From Saccopteryx bilineata (Eukaryota; Chordata; Mammalia; Chiroptera; Emballonuridae), in assembly GCF_036850765.1 (NCBI RefSeq), contig NC_089493.1, forward strand, positions 190,357,140 through 190,421,139: a DNA stretch of 64,000 bases, written 5' to 3'. The position numbers were made by a program, and so were the translations under genes. The notes below the pieces were generated by a model. It had not been told where the DNA came from and ran no database searches. It saw only the letters and a list, made by a program, of their open reading frames with translations. Below, in pieces: positions 22,379-32,830 of the stretch. Position 1 is the stretch's first letter. Each line of letters opens with the position of its first letter.

Positions 22379-22735
22379 TACCATATATATACATCCATTT
22401 AAACAACATAAATGTGATCATACTATCTTGTATCCCACCTTTGCTTTCACATTTAAAAGTATATTGTGGACAGTTCCCTCATATCAGCACATACAGTGCT
22501 GTCTCCTTGCTTTGAAAAGTTTGAAAGGTTTAGGTGTTCTACAATTTGGATACACTATGATTATTTTAGTTTTCCCTCACTGATGGACCTAATTTTAGAA
22601 ATTACATACAATAGTAAAACAGGTATTTTTTACTGTATCGCTGGATACATGGGAGTGCTTCTGTGGTACCAATTCCTAAAAATACTATTTCTGGGTCAAG
22701 GGCACGTGTATTTGAAATTTTGTATTATCCTTATG
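22379..22735 (-). mobile_element. Old L1 3' fragment
   Basis: Plus-strand view reads like the complement of an L1M 3' region: 'catactatcttgtatcccac', 'ttccctcatatcagcacata', 'gtaccaattcctaaaaatac', 'tttctgggtcaagggcacg'. Strongly diverged. Confidence 0.6.
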
Positions 22736-23017
22736 TTTAAGATAATAGCACCTATTGAGAGAGATTACAAAATTTGTCCACTGTCACAAAAATGAAGAGG
22801 AGGAGAAGCAAGATTCAAACCCAAGTTAATTGATTCCAAGTCCTCATGTTTTCCATGGTGTCACACTGTCTCAGAAGAGCCAGGCTGACTCAGAGCCAAT
22901 GCCCATTAGATGGAGCCCCATATTTTCTTGAACCCCTGCCCACTCCTCAAGAAACAGGAAGGAAAAATAGAGCCTAATCATTTTCTACGTGACTTTTAAG
23001 CAAAGTGATTCACTTTG
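22736..23017. other. Unique or MIR-like DNA
   Basis: The 22740-22860 stretch ('ttgtccactgtcacaaaaat', 'gcaagattcaaacccaag') may be a decayed MIR. The rest is unassigned. Confidence 0.35.
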
Positions 23018-23555
23018 TATTAGTCAGGGTATCCTAACTGCTATATATATAAAAATAGCCTCCCTAAATCTCAGTGGAAAACACAATAAAGGTTTATTTC
23101 TTATTTGTGTTACAGTTCAAAACAGAATGGTGGTGGAGGTTGCTCTGCTCCTGCAGTCCCTCAGAGACCCAGCCCCTCCCACAGAGCTGGGTCCGGTTCT
23201 GAGGCAATCAGAAGGGCACCCTCCCACAGAGCTGGGTCCGGTTCTGGGGCAATCAGAAGGGCACCCTCCCACAGAGCTGGGTCCGGTTCTGGGGCAATCA
23301 GAAGGGCACCCTCCCACAGAGCTGGGTCTGGTTCTGGGGCAATCAGAAGGGCACAGACCCCTTTCTTAAGCACCTTGGCCAGGAGCTGCCACGTCACTTC
23401 TGCTTATATTTCATCGGCCGAACTTAGCTGTTTGTCTGAGAAAAGTATTTATATAAGAAAAGTTGGGTATTAACATCTAGCTATGAACCCAAGAGGAGAA
23501 GAAAACGTGGTTTAGATGAACATATAGCACTGTCTCTGCTACAGTAGGAATTAGA
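23018..23555. mobile_element. Interspersed repeat of unassigned family hosting a minisatellite
   Basis: Sequence on both sides of the minisatellite ('agtcagggtatcctaactgc', 'aataaaggtttatttcttat' on the left; 'ggccaggagctgccacgtca', 'acatatagcactgtctctgc' on the right) resembles a medium-reiteration mammalian repeat. I cannot name the family. Confidence 0.45.
23176..23354. repeat. 45-bp minisatellite, four copies
   Basis: Four tandem units. The motif 'acagagctgggtc' recurs at 23181, 23226, 23271 and 23316, exactly 45 bp apart. Units differ by one or two substitutions (gaggcaatc versus ggggcaatc; gtccgg versus gtctgg). Because 45 is divisible by three, every frame gives a 15-residue repeat, which explains the overlapping repeat-rich ORFs on both strands (22989-23473). 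Confidence 0.96.
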
Positions 23556-23571
23556 AAATAGAAGGGACAGT

Positions 23572-23870
23572 GCGATGGTTAGTTTTATGTCAACCTGACG
23601 GTGCCGTGGGGTGCCTAGATACATTGTTTCTGGGTGTGTCTGTGAAGGTGCTTCTGGATGAGATCAGCATTGGAATCAGTGAGCTCAGGGAAGCAGACTG
23701 CCCTCTCCACTGTGAGTGGGCATCCTCCGATCCCTTGAGGGCCTGAGTGGAACAGCCGGTGGAAGAAGGATTTGCCCCTTTTTCCTTCCTGCTTGTTTGC
23801 CTGAGGGGATATCAGTCTTCTGCTCTTGGTACCACCCAGCCTCCACAATCGCCTCATATTTTTTCTCTCG
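23572..23870 (+). mobile_element. Probable ERVL-class LTR fragment (MLT2-like)
   Basis: Text such as 'gatggttagttttatgtcaa', 'tttctgggtgtgtctgtgaa', 'gatgagatcagcattggaat' and 'ggcctgagtggaacag' matches a widespread mammalian LTR that I recall as MLT2-type. The family name is tentative. Confidence 0.55.
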
Positions 23871-23875
23871 GTCTC

Positions 23876-24125
23876 TGTCTCTCTCTCTCTGTATATATGT
23901 GTGTATGTGTTTATATATACAGTATATATGTATGTGTGTATATATATGGTATATGTGTGTGTGAATATATATGTGTGTGTGTGAATATATGTATGTATAT
24001 ATTGGTATATTTCAAAATGAATATAAAGCAATAAAATATCCCCTAATTTTTGTGAGCAGTATATAATATATATATAGTGTATGTATATATATAGTGTATG
24101 TATCTATACATATATGTATAGATAA
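23876..24125. repeat. TC/TG/TA compound microsatellite
   Basis: Short TC run, then alternating TG and TA repeats (23890-24005) and again 24060-24125. It explains the Tyr/Ile/Cys/Val-rich ORFs on both strands. Confidence 0.93.
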
Positions 24126-26050
24126 ATTATTTGCCCAGTTCACATGGCTAGCAAGTGGTAGGGCAGGGTTCAGACTAGTCAGATGTCATGCTTCCTGGAA
24201 TTTCCTTAGGCGGGTTTTTAAATCTCAAATCAGATACTTTCATCTTGGGAGGGATCAACAACAAACAATACTCCTGGTTATTACCAAAAACAATTTTAAA
24301 TTAAGCTTTTTTCATATAAATGCATTTAAAAAAATTTCCATGAATGTTCTTTATTGCATCCTGGCCTTGACACCAGACATAATTAATTATCTTTCTGGAA
24401 CCCCTGCTATTCTTTGTGGCAGCTACAAATTCCTCCCTAGAAAGAAAACCTTCAAGTCTTGCCCTAAGAGGAAGGCTGGGGAGGAAAGGGAGTGGTCTTG
24501 TTCCTGTTTGAATCAACTGTTTACTTAGCCCCATGGCTGAATTACAAACAGGGTTGTTGTTTTTTTAAGGCTAATAAGAGAATTGAACTGGTTCAATATA
24601 ATGACTTAGAAGGGAGAAGGCCAGAGTCTGACCAGGGCTCCAGTGTGCAGGAATGTATCCATCTTCTCATGACTGGGTTGTTCTTTCACACTGTGCTAAA
24701 GGTAGCGAGGAACAGGAGGAGAGGGAGTGTGGTGGAGGAGGGGAAGGAAGGGAGAGTGGGTAAAGCGAAGGAGGAGGAAGAGGAGAAGGAGACAGCTCCA
24801 GGCATATCGCCCAGCTCCTTAGAGACAATAAAGATAAGATTCATGTTTGCTATGCTTGGGGAAGAAGCAAGCTTGATACTCATCTGATAGTCTGAGCTAA
24901 GAAAGTATGAAAATAGTTATGCACTGAAAACACTGAAAAACTTGTAAACTGATTGGTAAGCATCTTTTGCTCCCAGCCTGCCAAGTGCCATCACAACAGG
25001 TGCTTGGTCTGCCTCCTATGATCAAGACCTCCACACCACTCAGCCACGAAGGGTGTCTCCTAATCCTGAGAGGTTCTCCAGTGACCTGTTCCATCAACAG
25101 GGTGGTTTTGCCGGATATTCCTGTCCTACAGGTTCTTAAGTATATACTGACTATCACACCTGGACAGAAATCCCTCCTCTGCAGCCTAGTAATGAGGCTG
25201 CCTTTATCTCAAGACTTCCTGACTTTGCTCACCTCTGACTATCCCTGGCTGAACATCGATGGTCTGAGAATACCAGCCCCCAGTTCAGTTTGGAGGCTAC
25301 CGGTCAATTTGCCTTTGGCCACCCGCTCAAGACAAACAAAGCTAGAGGGACTGTGTGCCATTTCAAAGCTGGGAATGGGAGGAATGGCCAGCCTGAGAAA
25401 ACAGAGAACGGGGCAGAATCTGTCAAGTTTCCAGGGGGAGAGGAAACACCAGAGGTCTTCTTGTTCACACAACGGAAATTCATAGGATGACTCCGTCTTC
25501 GGGGTGCTGTACAGTTTCCATGATGTCACACAGTTTGCAAATCTCTTCCACACACACTGTCTCACCCGATCCTTGTGACAAATATTTTGGTAGGCAGAAC
25601 AGGGATGTCCCCTTTTACAAACAAGAAAATGTAAGTCCAGAGAAGAGATGTAACTTGCCAAGGTCCTTGCACTAAAATTTAAATTTTGGCACATAGATGC
25701 CAAGTGTATATACCTCCTGGTGCCTTGTTAGCAATATGCGGGGACTCTCATAAGTTCCCAGGAAAAGTGATCAACTTGGGTCTGAAATCAATCAAAATCT
25801 CGGGCTTTTTATGCATATTACTAATCTCAGTTTTATTTTGTCCTCAATCTTTCATGTGTCCTTCATGTGAGGACATAAGAGGACACATCAGTGCCTACAT
25901 TTTAAAATGAGGACTTATCACTTCCTGGCCTTTTGGGTAAGATCAAGTGGAAAATGAGGACGTGAGAGCTCAATGATGTTCAGCGATTGACAGAGTCGTG
26001 CACATGTTGGAGGACAGCAGAGCTAGGCTGCGGTGCCAACGTTCTGAATC
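24126..26050. other. Unique DNA with two long chance ORFs
   Basis: No recognisable gene. A 172-codon plus-strand ORF (24967-25485) and a 154-codon minus-strand ORF (25239-25703) overlap and show no known domain. The purine-rich stretch at 24710-24800 gives a Glu/Lys-rich frame. Confidence 0.4.
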
Positions 26051-26055
26051 CCTGT

Positions 26056-26757
26056 TGTAAAGCCAGTGGCCAAGGCCAGGGCCACCACTGCAGCCGCCTG
26101 GCCCATGCAGGTTCGCATTGGATTCGGACAGTCGGTAAAGAAACAATGGAGCCAAAAACTGGTGGGCCATACATAGTCTTTAATCCTAGCTTGCACCCGG
26201 CGGGCAAGTAAAAACACACACTGGGCTCCAAAACCCACTCACATTCAGTGCTCACAAAGCTACTGATTTATCTGAGTTTCCTAGAATCAAAGGTTTCTAG
26301 CTCACCAGACTTACTCATCTCTGTTCCCCATCTTCTTCCTTCTCCCTGCACAAACTCTGCCCAAACTGGCTTCTCTCTCAGCACTCTGCCATCTTGGCTG
26401 CTTCTCCTGGCCACATGGCCTCTCTCTGCTCTCTGCTCTAATGATAATCTCAGGAACGAAAGAGAGCAAGCTCCGTTCTGCCCCTATTTTATAGTGTAGA
26501 AATCCAAACCTTTAATCCAATATACAAAATAGGGAAGTCTCTAATACAAAGACACTTCTCTGAGGCATGATTGGATTGCACCACCCCACATCAAAAAGTG
26601 TGGGAAAGGCTTAATCCCAAAACCAAGCCCCAGGCTACAACGATCCTGCCTGCCCACAGCCCACAGAGACACACATTAATATCACCTGGGCAACGGCCTC
26701 CACGTGGGCAGCGCCATCTTTAACAAAATGAGCATAATACATTTTATCTGCCCAACA
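26056..26757 (-). mobile_element. Solo retroviral LTR with 5-bp TSD
   Basis: 702 bp on the minus strand, running from TGTTGGGCAG to GGCTTTACA, so it has TG...CA ends. A perfect 5-bp duplication CCTGT flanks it at 26051-26055 and 26758-26762. A TATA-like ATAAAATAGGGG lies in its middle (plus positions about 26481-26493), and an ATTAAA polyadenylation-like signal follows about 300 bp downstream (about 26179-26184). No gag, pol or env sequence adjoins, so it is a solo LTR left by recombination. Class is not decided: 5-bp duplications occur in both ERV1-like and ERVL-like groups. Confidence 0.82.
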
Positions 26758-26762
26758 CCTGT

Positions 26763-27414
26763 GCAAAGCTTGTCACCACCCTGGACCATCTACTTCTCAC
26801 ACATCTCATGACCTTCCAAGGAAGGAAAGAGACATTTTGGGCAAGAAAATAATGACTCATCAGCTGCTGACTCCCCATCGTCATGAGGAGAGTGGGAATG
26901 CAGATCATCCGCAGCCTGAAACAAGTATTTAAAGTTAAAAAGAGTTTATCATTGGTGAATATATTCTTTGGGTGGGAAATTTACCTCTCTCATCATGTTT
27001 TCTTTTGCTTCCAATAAGAAGTAAAAGCAAAGGCTTAAAGAAATAGGTATTTACTACTTCCACTGTATTATCTCATTTAACCATGATAACATGGTTTTTA
27101 TGTAAAAGTACTATTATCCACTTCATATAAATGAGGAAATGGTTCAGAGTCATTACCTACTTTTCTCAGTCTTACAGGCTGGAAATTGACCTCCCAAATG
27201 CTCATGAACTTGGTACGGAGATTCCCCTTTTACATGATGCAGCTTTGCTATTTGGAGGGAAGAGTGCAAATTCTGGTTCCATTCCTCAGAATCTGTGATC
27301 CAGAACCAGTTATTATTTTGCTCCCTGACACTCACTCAGTTTCCTCATTTCTAAAATATAGATAACATACCCCCTTCACAAGAAGGTTATGAGGATTAAT
27401 AGCAAGAGCTATCC
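26763..27414. other. Unique DNA, no gene seen
   Basis: Possible decayed MIR at about 27050-27180 ('attatctcatttaaccatga', 'aaatgaggaaatggttcag'). Otherwise no recognisable feature. Confidence 0.35.
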
Positions 27415-27605
27415 TTTGTTGAGTGTTTATTGCATTCTGGGAGCTGTTCTACTCCATTTCCATCTGTTAGCTCACTAACGACTCTGAACATCTCCATGGG
27501 ACTGGGTACTACTTTTTACCCCAGCCCTCAGGTGAGAAATCTGAAGCCTATAGCATTTAAGACACACATCCAAGCTAGTAGCCAGAAGGGCTAGTATTTG
27601 AAGTC
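27415..27605 (-). mobile_element. MIR SINE
   Basis: MIR in reverse: 'gagtgtttattgcattctgg', 'gttagctcactaacgactct', 'ctgggtactactttttaccc', 'cacacatccaagctagtagc'. Confidence 0.7.
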
Positions 27606-29073
27606 AAGGTGTCTGTCTGCACAGACCACACACATATGTGCTCAATAAACAATGTCTGTTCCAATATCATTAGGGCTGGTAGCTGAAGTGAAGCTGGGAT
27701 GGGCAATTCACTGGGACCAACCCACAAAACAGCTTAAATTGCCCACCTGAGGTACACAAATGGGGGGGAAGAGGCAATGAGTCCTCCTGGACACACAGGT
27801 AATGTGAGAAACAACAGGCTTTAAATGGTCTGATGGAGGCCTCAGAGAGAGAGAGGGGAGGCCACCCACTTCGTCTTCTAGTCCAATAGGATCCCACACC
27901 ATCTGTGGAAGGTTTGGGGCTCCCATGCCATTCGTCTCTTCCACAGGCTCATATAGGAGAATGATCTCAAGGGAAACAGCATGGGTTCTAGAAACAACCT
28001 AAGCATCTGTTATTAAAGAACAAAATATTTTTCATAAACAGATTCAATGTTACATGGACACACCTAGTCTCTATCTCCACACACATACATATACGCACGT
28101 ACCAGCATGCACACAATTTTCACAATTTTTCTTCTCTCTTCCCTGTACTTTGCAAACACTACTTCAGCAGCTGGCAAGCTGCTCACCATCCTCCCACTCA
28201 GCTGAATGCCAGTTGTCAACCTAGCCTCTCATAATGGTTTCAGCTTCCAAGAGACAGATTGACTCAAAATGCCATCCACTCTTATGCCAGGGGAGGACTA
28301 GGACTCATCCAGCAGGGAGGGACAAAGGAGATGTCAGCCAGAACCATTGTCCCTGGAAAACTGTAGCCCTGTAGCCTCTAAAAATTACCAACCTATCAGG
28401 GAGTATGTCATGAGCAAGAGGGTATTCACTATTGTCTCTGGACAAAACCTGACTTAAAAGTTAAATGTTTGAGACAAACCATGCATTTCATGGTCCTTGT
28501 CTGCATCTTGTTTTTCCTCACTAAACAGTGCATCACAGGTAGCTCACTTTGTCCTAATCTTACTCATGCTTTAGCAAGAAACACCAGAGACCCAAGAAGG
28601 GTAGAGTCTGAACATCTGAGAGCTCTCTGACTTACTTTGCAGTCTCCTGTTGCCTGTCAAGCTTGCCTTTAATATACTCACGATAATTTTCTGTGGAAAT
28701 GTCTGCGCTATGATTTCTTCATTTAGGAATAGACCTGGACCCGACTATGGCAATAGAAGTGGATGGGTGACCAGGTTGGGCCAATCATAGCTTCTCCTCA
28801 CGTGGGCACAGAGGTTAGTCTAAGGGCTAAGCACATGACCCAAGCCAAACAATCAGAATCCTTTCCCTGGAGTTTCCAAACCAGAGCTGGGACTGAGAAG
28901 AGCTCCTTCTTAGATGGGTGCAGTAGTTTAAGGGCACGAGCCAAGCACTGCCTACAGCCACAGCTCCAATCCACTGAAGAGAGCTGCTCAGGGAAAATGG
29001 AAAGATATTTAAGCTGAGAGGCCAGTTTCTGCGGTGTGTCCTGATTCTCCACTTCCTGGTTTTGTGAGCTAAT
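27606..29073. other. Unique DNA, no gene seen
   Basis: Short ORFs only, none with family motifs. No confident repeat. Confidence 0.35.
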
Positions 29074-29280
29074 AAACCTCTCTTCTTCTTCTCCTTCTCC
29101 TTTTCCTTCTTCTTCTCCCTGTCCTTCTCTTCCTCCTCTACTTCTTCCACCTCTTCCTCCTTCTTCTTCTCTTCCTTCTTTCTTCTTCCTTCTTCTTTCT
29201 TCTTCCTCCTTCTTCCTCTTCCTCCTCTTGCCCCAACCCCACCCCCTCCTGCTTCTTCTTCTATTCTTTTTTTCTTTTTT
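29074..29280. repeat. (CTT)n-rich polypyrimidine tract
   Basis: Roughly 200 bp almost purely of C and T on the plus strand, built from TTC, TTCC and CTCC units. It explains the Glu/Lys/Arg-rich ORFs on the minus strand (28798-29304). It borders a SINE. Confidence 0.95.
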
Positions 29281-29319
29281 TTTAAATAAGGCAGACCATT
29301 TCATTCGTTTCTGGTTTTT

Positions 29320-29731
29320 TTGTTTGTTTGTTTGTTTTTTTTTTGTTTTTTTTTTGTATTTTTCTGAAGCTGGAAACGGGAGAGACAGTCAGACAGACTC
29401 CCGTATGCGCCCGTCTGGGATCCACCCGGCACGCCCACCAGGGGCAACGCTCTGCCCACCAGGGGGCGATGCTCTGCCCCTCCGGGGCGTCGCTCTGCCG
29501 CGACCAGAGCCACTCTAGCGCCTGGGGCAGAGGCCAAGGAGCCATCCCCAGCGCCCGGGCCATCTTTGCTCCAATGGAGCCTCGGCTGCGGGAGGGGAAG
29601 AGAGAGACAGAGAGGAAGGGGGGGGTGGAGAAGCAAATGGGCGCTTTTCCTATGTGCCCTGGCCGGGAATCCAACCCGGGTCTCCTGCACGCCAGGCCGA
29701 TGCTCTACCGCTGAGCCAACTGGCCAGGGCG
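29320..29731 (-). mobile_element. Full-length Ves-type long SINE
   Basis: Minus-strand copy, near consensus and at 412 bp the longest here. The T-rich tail is at 29320-29355 and the head ends near 29730. TSD GTTTCTGGTTTTT lies at 29307-29319 and 29732-29744 (13 bp, perfect). The recurrent ORFs across it are not genes. Confidence 0.95.
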
Positions 29732-29744
29732 GTTTCTGGTTTTT

Positions 29745-32394
29745 AACTAAAATAATGGCCAGGGTTTGAAATATGGTGGGGCAGGAGAAGGAGGTAAAAA
29801 GTCATCTTGCCTCCCAAAGCTTGTAACAATGTAGTAGCTAAAGATGAGCAGAGTTTCTGTCTCAGGTAAGACAAGGTGATGCTAAGATGCCCCCCCCCCC
29901 AAAAAAAAAGTCAGTTAAAATTGGCTTTAAAAATAAAGGGAATTTATTGACGCATGCTGCTGAAAAGTCCAGAAGTGGCCCTCACATACAGACAGCAAAG
30001 CTCGATCTCAGAGCTCAGACCCTGTCCCCTGGACACAGCTCAGGCCCTCTGCATCTCTCCTTTCTAGGCCTCCTGTGGTGTCAGCTCTGTTCTGGGCTCC
30101 ATTCAGACAACGGGGACAATCCTTCTACAGCCAGCTGACTCCCACCTCAACTGTGTCACCTGCAGCCATATTTACTTTTAAAGATAAACAAAAAAGTTAA
30201 AGTATGATACAAATGTGAATTATGCTTCTATTTTTATAAAATAATTCCCAAATCATCCACGTGAGTATGTTTGTATGTGTGTACATGACTGTACAAGCAT
30301 GAACATGCAAAAGAGGGTACATATCAGGTAGTTAAAACGATTGACGTGGGGTGGGCCAGTAGAGACAAGGGAAGGATGGTCAAAGACCTGGGGGGGGGGG
30401 AATAGTGTCCTTCATAACAGCATTGGCAGCGTGTATCAGTTGCATATGCTTTTCGAGCTTGTAAAGGTCACCCACTGTCCTCAGCTGGTAACCCTTTTAT
30501 CATCTTCAAGGACAGCAATGACTGGTCAAGTCTTTCTCACATCACTTTGACACTGATTCTTCTGACCCCGACTTCCATATTGAAGAACCCTCGTGACTAC
30601 ACTGGGCCCTCCTGAATAATCCATGATAATCTCCCCATTTGACATCAGTTGATTAGCAACCTTAATTCTGTCTGCTACCTTCCTTCCCCTTTGCCATGTA
30701 ATGTAACATATTCACAGGTTCTGAGAATTAGGACATGGATACCTTTGAGGGCTTTGCCTACCACAAGTTATAATCCCATTTATAAAAATGTGGATGCATA
30801 TATACAGCAAAATGATAAATCAAAGATAGTCATCAAAATGATAGTAGTTATAATGGGAAGTAAAAGTCAGTTCTTTACTTTTTTCTTCAAATTTTTAGAT
30901 AGCATCTAATGTTTTTCAGTATTTGTAAATCTATGCACAGAAAAAAAGCAACAAAGCTAGTTTTGTTGGTAAAAATGATCAGTTTTAGTAGGATGTGTGA
31001 CCTAAACTCCCTTGAATATCAGGAGTGCTGGGCCTTGAAAAGGGAAGTTTGGCCTCAGAGGAATTTTGTACCTACTACACCCCAATCCCCATCAAATCAC
31101 CTTCGCTACACAATGGGTGATACTGAGCCAAGGCAATGAAATGGCTCCCATCAGCTCAGAATCCAATTAGAGAACTTCAAAGTCAGAGAGACGATACAGA
31201 CTGATAGATGTGCAGAAATCCACTTTGCAGTGGCTCTGCATGGAGGTAGGGAGGATGGGGAGGGCATGAAAGCAACTCTGAAGGTCTAGGAATATACATC
31301 TCAAAGCAAGCCATTCTCCTCCCTCCTTTCCCCTCAGCCCAGTCCAAAATGTCTTCGAATTTTGAGCACCCTCCCTCTGTCCCTTTCCATGTCCGTGGTC
31401 ACTCTCACATACATCCCTTTTAAGTCCTCCATTGCTTGGTCCCGGAAGATCGGCACACCCTCCAAGAGCACCCCACTACCACCACTGAGTCTTGCTCTCT
31501 GAAAGAGAATCTATGACATCAGCATTACTTGAATTATCAGATATTTATTAGGTGTTCAGTGAAATATATGATTCTGTGGTCAAACCTTGGGAAGACAAAG
31601 CAAAGTCAATTCTTTTTTTTTTTTCTCTGCAGGATACCCCAGAGCCCTTCCCATGCTAATGTTCACTGCAGTGCATTGCAATACTCCAGACCAAAGGTGG
31701 CTGTCTTAAGTAGTAAATCTACCTGCACGGAGAATCATATTACCAAAGGTCACTAGTGAAATTCGTCCTCTACATGTCGGGAGCTGCGTTAAAAACCTCT
31801 GTATGATGGTAGGGCATGTTAAAAAAAAAAAAACAACCCCTCATCTTAGAGCCTGAAAGAGCCTAGAGACCATCTAGTTCAACTTTATTTTAAAGCTGAG
31901 TAAAGGAACGGAGAGGGCAAGTCACACAGCTAGTGAACAGCAGAGGAGAATCCCTTTAGCGTACCCTCCCCCCTTGCTCAGCATTCTACACTGCCTCAGG
32001 GTAACTCTACCGCACACAGAACAGAGGCACACACCCCGTGCTGCAGATCTGTGGGAGATCACCAATTACCCCTGGACACTTGAAATCTTCCCGAAATGCG
32101 GTACCTCTTGAATGCACTTCAGACATCGTGGTCAAGAGAACTTGTTTTTGTTTTTTTGTCTTGTCATGGAAGTGAGACAGTGGGGCTTATGGAATTGTGA
32201 AGCCACTTAAAGGTTTCTTCCCTCCACATTCCATCTTAAACAGGAATTTTATTTATGGCAATACAGAAAAATGATTATAAAAGTCTTACAAATTGCCTTA
32301 TTATATTCTGATAAGGCTGTGCTTCCTCAGTTTCTCACTGAAGATTTACTTCTGTTTGCTCTTTAAGAGCTGATGTTTTTCTGTCTTTAAATTT
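29745..32394. other. Mostly unique DNA with possible old repeats
   Basis: No gene. Bases 29915-30165 ('aagggaatttattgacgcat', 'ctgaaaagtccagaagtgg') resemble an old mammalian repeat I cannot name. Bases 31850-31960 may be a MIR ('catctagttcaactttattt', 'gcaagtcacacagctagtga'). Confidence 0.4.
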
Positions 32395-32812
32395 ATTTTT
32401 CAGTTACAATTTACAGTCAATACTATTTGCATTCATTTCAGCATAGTGGTTAGGCAATCGCATATTCTTCATAGTGCTCCCCCTGATATTTCAAGTACCC
32501 CCCTAGCATCAGACACAGTTATCACAATATTATTGACTGTATTCCCTGTGCTGTACTTCACCGCCCCAATACTGTTTTGTGACTACCAATTGGTTCTTAC
32601 TCCCTTCACTTTTTTCACTCAGCCCCACAATGCCCCTCCCCTCTGACAGCCACCAGCCTGTTCTCTGTCTCTATGAGTCTGTTCCTATTTTGTTTGTTCC
32701 TTTATTTTGTTCTTTAGATCCATATACCAGTGAAATCATATGGTATTTTTCTTTCTTTGACTTATTTCACTTAGCATAATACCCTCAAGGTCCATCCATG
32801 GTGTAAAAAATG
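32395..32812 (-). mobile_element. Older L1 3' region
   Basis: Minus-strand L1 tail in plus-strand view: 'ttacaatttacagtcaatac', 'gtattccctgtgctgtactt', 'tcacttagcataataccctc'. It precedes the insertion point of the young L1. A second, separate copy of the same L1 stretch follows the insertion, so two old L1 fragments lie side by side. Confidence 0.82.
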
Positions 32813-32830
32813 ATTAGAAATCATTCTCTC

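Noticed and set aside
23176..23354. CRISPR-like array
   Set aside because: The units are contiguous 45-bp tandem copies with no unique spacers, in a mammalian genome. It is a minisatellite.
23615..24034. Tyr/Ile/Thr/His-rich ORFs on both strands
   Set aside because: They are translations of the TG/TA microsatellite and the neighbouring LTR.
26763..29073. Internal retroviral genes next to the LTR
   Set aside because: Neither side of the LTR shows retroviral motifs, and the matching 5-bp duplications on both sides show that it stands alone.
28798..29304. Glu/Lys/Arg-rich 168-codon ORF
   Set aside because: Most of it is the minus-strand reading of the CTT tract at 29074-29280.
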